NCBI RefSeq assembly: GCF_023674465.1
Contig: NZ_CP098400.1
Span: forward strand, 2,074,801 to 2,138,800
Direction: 5' to 3'
Length of the DNA stretch: 64,000 bases
From: Xiashengella succiniciproducens
Lineage (GTDB): Bacteria > Bacteroidota > Bacteroidia > Bacteroidales > Marinilabiliaceae
This document shows, one piece after another, positions 40,320 to 48,165 of this stretch (within the stretch, counting starts at the first letter, position 1; each line of letters begins with the position of its first letter). The notes under the pieces were generated by a model. The model searched no databases. It saw nothing but the letters and a program-made list of their open reading frames with translations, and was not told the DNA's origin. A program made the position numbers and the translations under genes.

Positions 40320-40347
40320 TCCAAAACTATTATAACGGCTTTTTAGT

Positions 40348-40355
40348 TACATTTG
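40348..40355 (+). promoter_or_regulatory. Possible -7 element for the RNA methyltransferase gene
   Basis: TACATTTG fits TAnnTTTG and lies 25 bases before the ATG at 40381. No clear TTTG is seen at the -33 position. Confidence 0.35.
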
Positions 40356-40380
40356 CAAATTAAGGTAAAATATTTGGAGC

Positions 40381-41148
40381 ATGCTAAGCCAGAGACAGAA
40401 GAAACTGATAGCCTCAATGGCTAACAAGAAATTCCGTGACGAGTACAAGCTATTTTTGGCCGAGGGGCCAAAAATAGTTTCCGACCTCATTGTATCCGGC
40501 ATGAAGCCCAGGCTGATCTGTGCTGCCCCTGGCAAGGAACTTCCTAAAGTTCTGGTTCATTTTGAAATTATCGAGATCAGTCAAAAGGAATTGGACTCCA
40601 TTTCTTTCCAGATAACTCCCCAGCAGGTACTGGCACTTTTCGAACAGCCCAAGTACACCATCAATTATAATGCCATTAAACAGGAACTGGCTCTGGTTTT
40701 GGACGGCATCCAGGATCCGGGAAATCTGGGCACTATCATACGGATGGCTGACTGGTTTGGCATCAACAATATCATCTGCAGCAAGGATACCGTGGATATT
40801 TTCAACAACAAGGTCGTTCAAGCCACAATGGGTGCCCTTGCCGGGGTTAGAGTTCATTATGCTGACCTTGCTGAATTCCTTGGCACATATACAAAGTCAT
40901 GTTCCAATCCTGTATATGGCACCTTCCTCGAAGGCAACAATCTTTATCAGGAAAAGTTACTGACACCTTCGGTGATAGTACTAGGTAATGAAGGAAGGGG
41001 CATCAGGGATAACATAGCTGAATACATTACTGACAAGATAACCATTCCAATGTATTCAGGTTCCCGAGGTTCGGAGTCCCTCAATGTGGGAGTTTCGGCT
41101 GCCATTGTCTGTGCAGAGTTCAGGCGGGTGGAAGCCTATTCAAAGTAA
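40381..41148 (+). CDS. TrmH/SpoU family RNA 2'-O-methyltransferase
   Basis: A 255-residue methyltransferase with an N-terminal substrate-binding part (SQRQKKLIASMANKKFRDEYKLFLAEGPKIV) and a SPOUT domain carrying the three family motifs: VLDGIQDPGNLGTIIRMADWFGI, VIVLGNEGRGI and ITIPMYSGSRGSESLNVGVSAAI. It should methylate a ribose in rRNA or tRNA with S-adenosylmethionine; the target nucleotide cannot be told from sequence. Its 3' end overlaps that of porT by 13 bases, tail to tail. Confidence 0.88.
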   Translation: MLSQRQKKLIASMANKKFRDEYKLFLAEGPKIVSDLIVSGMKPRLICAAPGKELPKVLVHFEIIEISQKELDSISFQITPQQVLALFEQPKYTINYNAIKQELALVLDGIQDPGNLGTIIRMADWFGINNIICSKDTVDIFNNKVVQATMGALAGVRVHYADLAEFLGTYTKSCSNPVYGTFLEGNNLYQEKLLTPSVIVLGNEGRGIRDNIAEYITDKITIPMYSGSRGSESLNVGVSAAIVCAEFRRVEAYSK

Positions 41149-41834
41149 AAAGTAAGCAGGAACATTCTAGATGTAAGTCTGTCAAGCACATCCGAATAGT
41201 ACACATCTTCGGGTTCGCCTGTCCCTTTCGGATCCAGCACATTCATCAGACCTATTGACACCTTTAGTTCGGTAGAAAGCCTGAAATAAGTCAGGTAATA
41301 GTCAAGTCCGGCTCCCAGTTCCCAGTACACATCAAATGGCTTAATCATCAATCCATCCTTTTTGCTCTTGGCAAGGTCGAAGCGGGGATTGATACCTGTA
41401 GTAAAAAAGGGTTTTACATTAGTCATGCGGGCTCCGTTGAACTTAACAACAAGAGGCATTTCTATATAGGTGGACTTGATTGCCAGTGGTTTCTCATCCT
41501 CCACGCCATTTTCAGAAACAAACAGCAAATCACGTTGTCCGAAACTAATGCCAGGGAGGGCACGAAGGCTTATATAACGGTTGATCCTGAAATTGGTGAC
41601 CATACCAATATTAATACCAGGATTGAGTTGAGCTACATCAGCATACCTGAGGCCACCCGGTCCCTGCTCAGCCGGAACTTTTGACACCACTTTGTAATCC
41701 ATTGCATTGAAGCCTATCAGGAACCCAAAGTTGAGAGCCTTGTCATCAAACCATGGCAAATTTGGAACCTTAGCCTGCGGTTGAGCAAACAGAGATCCTG
41801 ATATTAGCAAAAGGGTAAGCGTGAGGTGCTTCAT
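41136..41834 (-). CDS. porT: PorT family protein (type IX secretion-associated)
   Basis: A 232-residue secreted protein with a clear signal peptide (MKHLTLTLLLISGSLFAQ). It is followed by alternating strands of an outer-membrane beta-barrel (FGFLIGFNAMDYKVV..., LNPGINIGMVTNFRINRYISLRALPGISFGQRDLL, ... MFLLTFYFE). Length, the LPWFDDKALNFGFLIGFN region and the ubiE neighbour match PorT, a membrane component needed for type IX secretion and gliding in this phylum. Broader 'PorT family' barrels exist, so the symbol is likely rather than certain. ATG at 41834 replaces an upstream frame start because the signal peptide begins there. Confidence 0.78.
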   Translation of the reverse strand: MKHLTLTLLLISGSLFAQPQAKVPNLPWFDDKALNFGFLIGFNAMDYKVVSKVPAEQGPGGLRYADVAQLNPGINIGMVTNFRINRYISLRALPGISFGQRDLLFVSENGVEDEKPLAIKSTYIEMPLVVKFNGARMTNVKPFFTTGINPRFDLAKSKKDGLMIKPFDVYWELGAGLDYYLTYFRLSTELKVSIGLMNVLDPKGTGEPEDVYYSDVLDRLTSRMFLLTFYFE

Positions 41835-41892
41835 GTAAAGGCGTTGATATATCCGGAAAATTAATAACGCCGGCAGCCTGTATTTATTGCAA

Positions 41893-42618
41893 CTATTTTT
41901 CAGAAATATAAATTGTAGCAATACCAAAAGTCTGTTTCCACGACCTTATAGGTTTAAGACCTGCTTTTTCAAGTTCCGCCTCAAAGTCCTTACCATCAGG
42001 AAACTGCAACACAGAGGCCGGCAGATAAGTATAGGCTGCCTTGTCTTTTGATACAAGCCCTCCCCACCAAGGAAGTATACGGGTAAAGTAGAAACCATAG
42101 AGTTGCCTTATCGGGAAGGAGGATGGCCTTGAAAACTCAAGTACATAGAGTGTACCAGCTGGTCGCAGTACTCTCTGCATCTCACTCAGCCCCCTGTTGA
42201 GATCACCGAAGTTTCTTACCCCAAAGGCTACTGTGATTGCATCGAAGCTATTGTCATCGAATGGAAGGGCTTCAGAATCTCCCTGACGTAGTTTGACTCT
42301 GTCCTGCAACCCTTTCTTCTCAACCTTTTTGGCCGCCAGCTCAAGCATACCTGAGGAGAGATCTACACCCCAGATCTCGGCATTCCTGACCGACCTTGCA
42401 ATAGCAATTGCAAGGTCTCCGGTACCGGTTGCTACATCCATAATTTGCATTGCTCCTTTCCTTCGAAGCAGCTTGACAACCCTTTTTCTCCAGATTTTAT
42501 CAATGCCAAATGAAAGGGTTCTGTTAAGAAAATCGTACTTAGGGGCAATATGGTCAAACATCTGTCTGACCTGATCCTTTTTTGAGCCTCCTTCGGGGCT
42601 ATATGGTTTTACACTCAT
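41893..42618 (-). CDS. ubiE: Demethylmenaquinone methyltransferase (UbiE/MenG)
   Basis: A 241-residue class I methyltransferase for the last step of menaquinone synthesis. The start region MFDHIAPKYDFLNRTLSFGIDKIWR is diagnostic. The SAM site is IMDVATGTGDLAIA with GVDLSSGMLELA, and FGVRNFGDLNRGLSEMQRVLRPAGTLYVLEF is the second signature. The C-terminus ends in FGIATIYISEK, with the usual T-x-G-I-(A/V) pattern. ATG at 42618 is chosen (AGGA just upstream) rather than GTG 14 codons earlier. It precedes porT by 58 bases. Confidence 0.93.
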   Translation of the reverse strand: MSVKPYSPEGGSKKDQVRQMFDHIAPKYDFLNRTLSFGIDKIWRKRVVKLLRRKGAMQIMDVATGTGDLAIAIARSVRNAEIWGVDLSSGMLELAAKKVEKKGLQDRVKLRQGDSEALPFDDNSFDAITVAFGVRNFGDLNRGLSEMQRVLRPAGTLYVLEFSRPSSFPIRQLYGFYFTRILPWWGGLVSKDKAAYTYLPASVLQFPDGKDFEAELEKAGLKPIRSWKQTFGIATIYISEK

Positions 42619-42678
42619 TTCCTGTCCTGCACTTAAAGGTGGACCGACATCGGTCTGCACGGCAAAGATAACAATTAA

Positions 42679-44907
42679 CTATACCAGTCCGTCAACCCAT
42701 TTCTGAAGATAGGATTCAAAGTCCTTTTTTATATCGCTAATAAACCCATAGGACTCGTCATCTATCCTGACCTCACCCTTGGTCACGTGACCCAGGATTG
42801 AGAATGGGAATTCCTGCTCTACCATGTAATCGACAAAGTCATCCTGCTGCTCAGGGGCAACTGACACAACTACGCGACTCTGGGATTCTCCAAAGAGGAA
42901 GGCATCCTTGCGGATCTCGGCATCTGTGGTAATATCAAAACCAAATTCGATTGGAATACCACACTCCAGCAGGGTAAAGAAGAGGCCTCCGTTGGACACA
43001 TCATGCACGGACCTTACAAGTTGCTTGTTAATCAGGCCTGAAATAACCTGATGCAGCTCACGCTCTTCCTGCATATCGAAGAATGGAGGAACTGTCTCAT
43101 CTATTTTGTGAATCCGGCGGAGATATTCAGAACCATTGACATCATTGCGTGAGCGGCCAATCAGGAAGATCATATCGCCCTTATGCTTGAATGCCAATGT
43201 AGTATGGTGTTTCTTGTCATTAAGCAGTCCCACCATTCCAATTATTGGAGAAGGTGTGACGGGTACGATTCGACCTTCTACTGACCTTTGGTTGTAAAAG
43301 CTTACGTTACCACTTATTACCGGAAGGCTGAAATATTTACATATATCTGCAACTCCTTTAACTGATGCCACGAAGGCCCCATAGGCCTTCGGGTCTGCCG
43401 GATTACCAAAATTGAGACAGTCGGATACAGCAAGTGGTGTTCCACCAGCACAAATTATGTTACGGGCTGCCTCTGCAACTGCAATCTGAGCTCCTTTGTA
43501 AGCATCCCCATTCATATAGCCCGGGTTGCAGTCTATGGTTGCCAACAGCGACTTCCCATTCTCACTAACCTCAATAATAGAGGCATCTGAAGGATACTTG
43601 ACACTTGGGTCATCCTCACTAAGAGACCTGTAAAACTGCTTGCTGAGGTCCTTTTTGGATACAAGGTTGAGTGAACTTATCATCCGGCGAACCACAGCAG
43701 GGTAGTGATCAGGTTCAGGCAAGGTCTCGATATCAACAGATTCAGGATACTCATCATCATCTTCAAAAGGAGGATCATAGACTGGAGCTTTCCCTCCCAG
43801 ACCAAGAAATTCGACAGGAATATCGGCCAGTAGTCCGCCCTCTTCAATAAGTTGAAACCTGCGTGAGTCGTTTACTTCTCCAAGGATACCAAAGTCAACT
43901 CCCTCTTCAAGTACAATGGATTTAATTCTTTCTGTCTTGTCGGGATCAAAACACAGCAACAGACGCCCCCAGGTTTCTGACACCAGAATATCACGTGGTG
44001 AGAGGCCTTCGTCACGGCGGGGTACATCCTTGGTTGTAACAGTTACACCCGAATTACCACGGGCTGCCATTTCTGTAATGGCACCAACAATTCCCTGTCC
44101 GCCAACCGGCTGAATACCTATTACAAGTTTCTCCTCTATAAGTTTCCTGATAATTCTGAAAAGTGACTTTTCAACATCGGCAGTCTTCATAAAATCGGAA
44201 GTGGTCTGCTTTGTGCCATGTCCTGTGATCACATCGGCAGCGAAGGCATCTCCGTCAACCCCTTCGCTTCCGGTTGCAAGTCCGATGACCGCAATAAGGT
44301 TGCCCTTGCCTCTGGCAACAGCTGAAACGAGCTCGTCTTTTTTGGCTACGCCAATAACCATATTATTGACAATGGGACTGGAGTTGAATGTATCGCAGAA
44401 AAAGGTCTCCCCTCCAACTATGGGTACGTCAAAACGTCTCTCAAAATCTGAAAGGCCCTTGATAACCTCATCAAAGAGCCAACGTGCAGTATCCCTGCTG
44501 TCATTACCGAAACGGAGTGAGTCAAGGAAGGCCAATGGCAAGGCGCCCATAGCAAATACATCTCTGGTTACTGCCCTGAGGCCTGTAGATGCACCTAGAC
44601 GGGGTTGGACCGCGCATGGGTGATTGTGAGACTCCAGTTTGAACACACAAACCTCATCATCTCCAATGTCAACAGCACCGGAAATATCCCTTCCAGCTTC
44701 TACAACTACATTGGAACCACTTCGAGGAAGCAGTTTCAGCCACTTCAGTGAGTGCTTATAGCTTGCATGCTCAGACCACAATATTGAGAAAATCTCAAGT
44801 TCAAGGAGATTGGGATTCCTGTCCAGTATTTCGACAACCCTGTCAAATTCTTTGGAAGGCATCCCAAAGACTTCCGCATGATGTATGTTTGTCTCAGTTT
44901 TTGACAT
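42679..44907 (-). CDS. purL: Phosphoribosylformylglycinamidine synthase subunit PurL
   Basis: A 742-residue small-type PurL that, with PurQ and PurS, converts FGAR to FGAM using ATP and glutamine-derived ammonia in purine synthesis. The tandem AIR-synthase-like halves are seen: SLKWLKLLPRSGSNVVVEAGRDISGAVDIGDDEVCVFKLESHNHPCAVQPRLGA, then GIQPVGGQGIVGAITEMAARG, and in the second half PVISGNVSFYNQ and VHDVSNGGL. The early catalytic-His motif reads SEHASYK, where Ala replaces the more usual Cys. ATG at 44907 (MSKTETNI) is preferred; another ATG lies eight codons upstream. purQ and purS are not in the window. Confidence 0.92.
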   Translation of the reverse strand: MSKTETNIHHAEVFGMPSKEFDRVVEILDRNPNLLELEIFSILWSEHASYKHSLKWLKLLPRSGSNVVVEAGRDISGAVDIGDDEVCVFKLESHNHPCAVQPRLGASTGLRAVTRDVFAMGALPLAFLDSLRFGNDSRDTARWLFDEVIKGLSDFERRFDVPIVGGETFFCDTFNSSPIVNNMVIGVAKKDELVSAVARGKGNLIAVIGLATGSEGVDGDAFAADVITGHGTKQTTSDFMKTADVEKSLFRIIRKLIEEKLVIGIQPVGGQGIVGAITEMAARGNSGVTVTTKDVPRRDEGLSPRDILVSETWGRLLLCFDPDKTERIKSIVLEEGVDFGILGEVNDSRRFQLIEEGGLLADIPVEFLGLGGKAPVYDPPFEDDDEYPESVDIETLPEPDHYPAVVRRMISSLNLVSKKDLSKQFYRSLSEDDPSVKYPSDASIIEVSENGKSLLATIDCNPGYMNGDAYKGAQIAVAEAARNIICAGGTPLAVSDCLNFGNPADPKAYGAFVASVKGVADICKYFSLPVISGNVSFYNQRSVEGRIVPVTPSPIIGMVGLLNDKKHHTTLAFKHKGDMIFLIGRSRNDVNGSEYLRRIHKIDETVPPFFDMQEERELHQVISGLINKQLVRSVHDVSNGGLFFTLLECGIPIEFGFDITTDAEIRKDAFLFGESQSRVVVSVAPEQQDDFVDYMVEQEFPFSILGHVTKGEVRIDDESYGFISDIKKDFESYLQKWVDGLV

Positions 44908-45060
44908 AGAGAAGAATTTATTATACTTCATTAAGGGCTTTGCGCAATAAATTTAGCATTTTAAGCCAAATAATCAGCATCCCTTACGGTATAATAAACG
45001 ACAAAAACTGAAAATCATTGCAGGAAGGACCTCACACAAATACTTATTCAGCCACACGGC

Positions 45061-46557
45061 TTACTCAGTGGGATTCCTTTGCTTAAGCACTGACTCCAGA
45101 GCTTCGTCAGGACTTATAACATTGTAGAACTTCCAAAAATCGGGATCAAACTCTCCTATCTGATCAGAAAGAGAATAGGCAGGTCTGAAATATTCCGAAG
45201 CTGGGAATCTGATACGCCCGATAGTTTGTTCAAAGTCAGTAATAAGCAGTTCGGAAACGGTCTCAAATACAGATTTTTCCTTTTCAGAACGGTCATAGAT
45301 TCTTACACTTAACTCACCTTTTACCTTTGACAGCACCCAGATCCCGTTCCATGGCCGATACTGTACCAGATAGCGGGCATAATAAGGTTTGGTCTTAAAC
45401 CGCTTGGCATCACTCTTGATAAGCATGCTACGGCTACGTTTAAGCGATGGTTCAGTCATCTTGAAGTCAATACTTACCATACCCAAAGACACAGTGTCAA
45501 TACGCATCTCACCCTCATAATAAATTCCTTCTTTATCGCTTTCTGGTTTGAAACCAATCCTATACACCGGTTTTCCAAATTCCTCATCCATCCCATTGTA
45601 AGAGTACTTATACTCCTGAGCCAACTCAGCTTTGGGGAGAAAATCGCCGTTTCGGATAATATCAAGTTGCGAAAAATAGTAGGGTCCTCCTACCAGCCTA
45701 AACCTTACAAGATCCATAGCCGATGTCTCACTACCCTTCCTGCCCTTTACAAAGCGAACTCTCTCCAACTCAGAGATTCTGTTGTATGGAGGCTTTACAA
45801 TCTCTATAACAGCTTCCGAGACGTCAACATAGTGACCATTCTGCTTGATGGTCTCCCTGAAAAATCCCGTAAGCAGCATATGATCTGAAGAGTAATTTGC
45901 CTTGCTTCTCCTTTCTACCTCCCTTACTACCCTCAACGGATCCACACTTGTAATCCTGACCTCAGGCAACCAGATTGAATGACTCTTCATCCCAATTTCA
46001 ATGATAGTATCTGTTTCGGGGATGCTAATGCCCGTACCCTGATAACCAAGGGCAGAAAACAGCAAGTGTTGCCCTGCCATCGTAGCAGGAATCTTGAAGA
46101 CAAAGTGGCCGTCAAGATTTGTACTTGTTCCCAGTGCATGACCCTCAACAAAGATGTTGACTCCGGGAATACCCATTAATGATGCTGCGTCAACAACAGT
46201 TCCACTCACTGTAATAATCCCCGGTAGTGGATCATCCTTTTGTGCCTTACGCCCAATTATCACCTGACTGCCAATGATATTAACCTCTACAGTGTCATTC
46301 TCAAAAAAGGAGATTATCCTTCCCTTGTCAGAAAAATCTGCCGGATCGGCCAATATTACTGAATCAGCATTTATAGCCAGGGCGTCATAGGCAAAATCAA
46401 GACCGTGAATGACTTTAAGTGTATCAATAAGCTGAGAATAGCTGATCTGGATCCTGCCGGTGGCAGGATCCTGTGCTGTGCAGGGTTCATAAAACGAAGA
46501 CAGTATCCACAATAAGCATTGCAGAATAAACAGTTTTCTATAAGCCCTGCCTTGCAT
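45061..46557 (-). CDS. STN-like plus CarboxypepD_reg-like protein, not a TonB receptor
   Basis: A 498-residue secreted protein with a signal peptide (about 1-28). Residues about 33-100 look like an STN (secretin/TonB N-terminal) domain (SYSQLIDTLKVIHGLDFAYDAL, then a strand ending in VIIGRKA). Residues about 112-185 form a CarboxypepD_reg-like domain (VSGTVVDAASLMGIPGVNIFVEGHALGTSTNLDGHF). The remaining 300 residues are a beta-rich region typical of Bacteroidota carboxypeptidase-regulatory-like proteins. There is no TonB plug or 22-strand barrel. It starts 2 bases after FecR, so it replaces the receptor normally found in sigma/FecR sets. The function is unknown; signalling to FecR through the STN domain is my inference. 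Confidence 0.72.
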   Translation of the reverse strand: MQGRAYRKLFILQCLLWILSSFYEPCTAQDPATGRIQISYSQLIDTLKVIHGLDFAYDALAINADSVILADPADFSDKGRIISFFENDTVEVNIIGSQVIIGRKAQKDDPLPGIITVSGTVVDAASLMGIPGVNIFVEGHALGTSTNLDGHFVFKIPATMAGQHLLFSALGYQGTGISIPETDTIIEIGMKSHSIWLPEVRITSVDPLRVVREVERRSKANYSSDHMLLTGFFRETIKQNGHYVDVSEAVIEIVKPPYNRISELERVRFVKGRKGSETSAMDLVRFRLVGGPYYFSQLDIIRNGDFLPKAELAQEYKYSYNGMDEEFGKPVYRIGFKPESDKEGIYYEGEMRIDTVSLGMVSIDFKMTEPSLKRSRSMLIKSDAKRFKTKPYYARYLVQYRPWNGIWVLSKVKGELSVRIYDRSEKEKSVFETVSELLITDFEQTIGRIRFPASEYFRPAYSLSDQIGEFDPDFWKFYNVISPDEALESVLKQRNPTE

Positions 46558-46559
46558 AA

Positions 46560-47558
46560 TTAGTTGTTTCGATATACCATGATCATGGCGCTGTCACCCT
46601 CATATCGCAGATTGAAGGTTCTGCATACAACATCGATGATATGATCGAAATCGTCATAGGCGAAAGTGCCAACCAGTCTTTCCTGAAGGATTGATGCATC
46701 ATTGGCCACTAGCCTGGTCCCGTACACTCGTTCGAGAGTTGCAAAAACATCAAGCAGCGGACTGTCATCAAAACTAATACGACCGCTTTTCCAGGCAATG
46801 TTGTTCATGCTGAATCTAACCCTATCAAGAGTTTTGGTCCTGTGATAGAAAACAGCTCCATCACCTGCTTTTAGTCTAAGTGGTGAATCTGTACCTGTAA
46901 GTCTGACCAGGTCGACAATACCCTCAAGAACCTCGACATTGAAGGTCTCAGCACCTTCGACATTACGGACATTAAACTGGGTACCAACGACCCTGACCTC
47001 AAACTCGCCTGAACCTACTATAAAGGGATGCTTCGAATCAGGGGCAACTTCAAACCAGGCCTCGCCGCTGAGGCTTACCCGTCGTTCCTTTCCCCTGAAA
47101 GGTTGTACAACTTCAAGGCTGGCTCCCCTGTTGAGTGTTACCTTACTACCATCGCTTAGGCTTATCTCCATAGGAAGTCTGTCCCCTGCTATGTAGTTCA
47201 GATACTCGGATTTGCTGTTGTCGATCAAGTATCTCATTCCAATGCCGATAGTAAGTACAGCTGCTACTGCAGCTGCCAAACGCATCACCCTGACCCGGAT
47301 TTTCCTAACCGAAACATCAACAGTCCTGGTTTTGGCCTTTTCAAGCAACTCAGCTAAAGCCCCATCAGTATCGATATTCATCTGGAGCACAGCATCATCA
47401 CCAAGCTGCCACGCATTCAGCCATTCATTCCATTCCTCCCTATATCCTAAATCTGATTCAAGAAGCTGTTTATGCTCCTTAAGCTCAGCATCGGATGCTT
47501 CACCTGCCAGGATCCTGGCTGCCCTGATCTCGTCTATCATATTACTTGTATTCATCAT
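46560..47558 (-). CDS. FecR family anti-sigma factor
   Basis: A 332-residue single-span regulator. The N-terminal cytoplasmic part (about 1-88) should hold the sigma factor, followed by one membrane helix (VMRLAAAVAAVLTIGIGMRYLI, about 89-108). The periplasmic FecR domain reads ISLSDGSKVTLNRGASLEVVQPF and GEAWFEVAPDSKHPFIVGSGEFEVRVVGTQFNVRN. A C-terminal DUF4974-type STN-like end follows (ISFDDSPLLDVFATLERVYGTRLV). It lies 23 bases after the sigma gene and 2 bases before the STN protein, a tight operon. Confidence 0.9.
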   Translation of the reverse strand: MMNTSNMIDEIRAARILAGEASDAELKEHKQLLESDLGYREEWNEWLNAWQLGDDAVLQMNIDTDGALAELLEKAKTRTVDVSVRKIRVRVMRLAAAVAAVLTIGIGMRYLIDNSKSEYLNYIAGDRLPMEISLSDGSKVTLNRGASLEVVQPFRGKERRVSLSGEAWFEVAPDSKHPFIVGSGEFEVRVVGTQFNVRNVEGAETFNVEVLEGIVDLVRLTGTDSPLRLKAGDGAVFYHRTKTLDRVRFSMNNIAWKSGRISFDDSPLLDVFATLERVYGTRLVANDASILQERLVGTFAYDDFDHIIDVVCRTFNLRYEGDSAMIMVYRNN

Positions 47559-47581
47559 CTTTGCGTTTTGCTGAGGTTGGT

Positions 47582-48118
47582 TTAGGACCTTTGTAAACTA
47601 TATATTGCTGCTGGTAATTTCTCCCTAATAAACTTAAGGGCCTTACCCATGTGAACCTCCACTGTCTTGACCGAGATACCCAAATTATCGGCAATCTCTT
47701 TGTATTTCATACCATCAAAGCGGTTCATTACAAAAACTCTCTGACACTGTGGAGGAAGCATTGCTATTACTTCCTGTACTTTTTCAATAAGTTCATTGTC
47801 CGGCAGTTCCGGTTCTTCATCCTTTAGCCTACCAGCCTCTTCTATGGTTCCGGTCCTTTTTCTATCCTTTATCAGGCTTATACATCTGTTGCGAACTGAC
47901 TGAACCAGGTAACCCTTAATGTTGACTATCGGGGTTTCATCACGTCGTTCCCAGACACGAATAAAAACAGACTGCACCACATCCCTTGCAGCATCGGTAT
48001 CGTTGAGGAATCTGCGTGCATAGACCACCAAAGAAGCATAGTGAGTCCTAAACAGCATCTCAAATACTGTTTCATTAATCACAGAGTCACTCTTTGTACC
48101 GAACGCAGATAAGGTCAT
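47582..48118 (-). CDS. ECF RNA polymerase sigma-70 factor
   Basis: A 178-residue extracytoplasmic-function sigma factor. Region 2 is FETLFRTHYASLVVYARRFLNDTDAARDVVQSVFIRVWERRDE-like (about residues 17-65 from this start). Region 4 is LPPQCQRVFVMNRFDGMKYKEIADNLGISVKTVEVHMGKALKFI. It belongs to the Bacteroidota group that pairs with FecR anti-sigma factors. The open frame can begin at a TTG at 48148, but ATG at 48118 is the more likely start. It lies 47 bases after the lipoprotein gene and 23 bases before fecR. Confidence 0.9.
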   Translation of the reverse strand: MTLSAFGTKSDSVINETVFEMLFRTHYASLVVYARRFLNDTDAARDVVQSVFIRVWERRDETPIVNIKGYLVQSVRNRCISLIKDRKRTGTIEEAGRLKDEEPELPDNELIEKVQEVIAMLPPQCQRVFVMNRFDGMKYKEIADNLGISVKTVEVHMGKALKFIREKLPAAIYSLQRS

Positions 48119-48165
48119 TGAATAATTGCTATTTAAACTAATGACCAAATTATTACAAAAAACCC

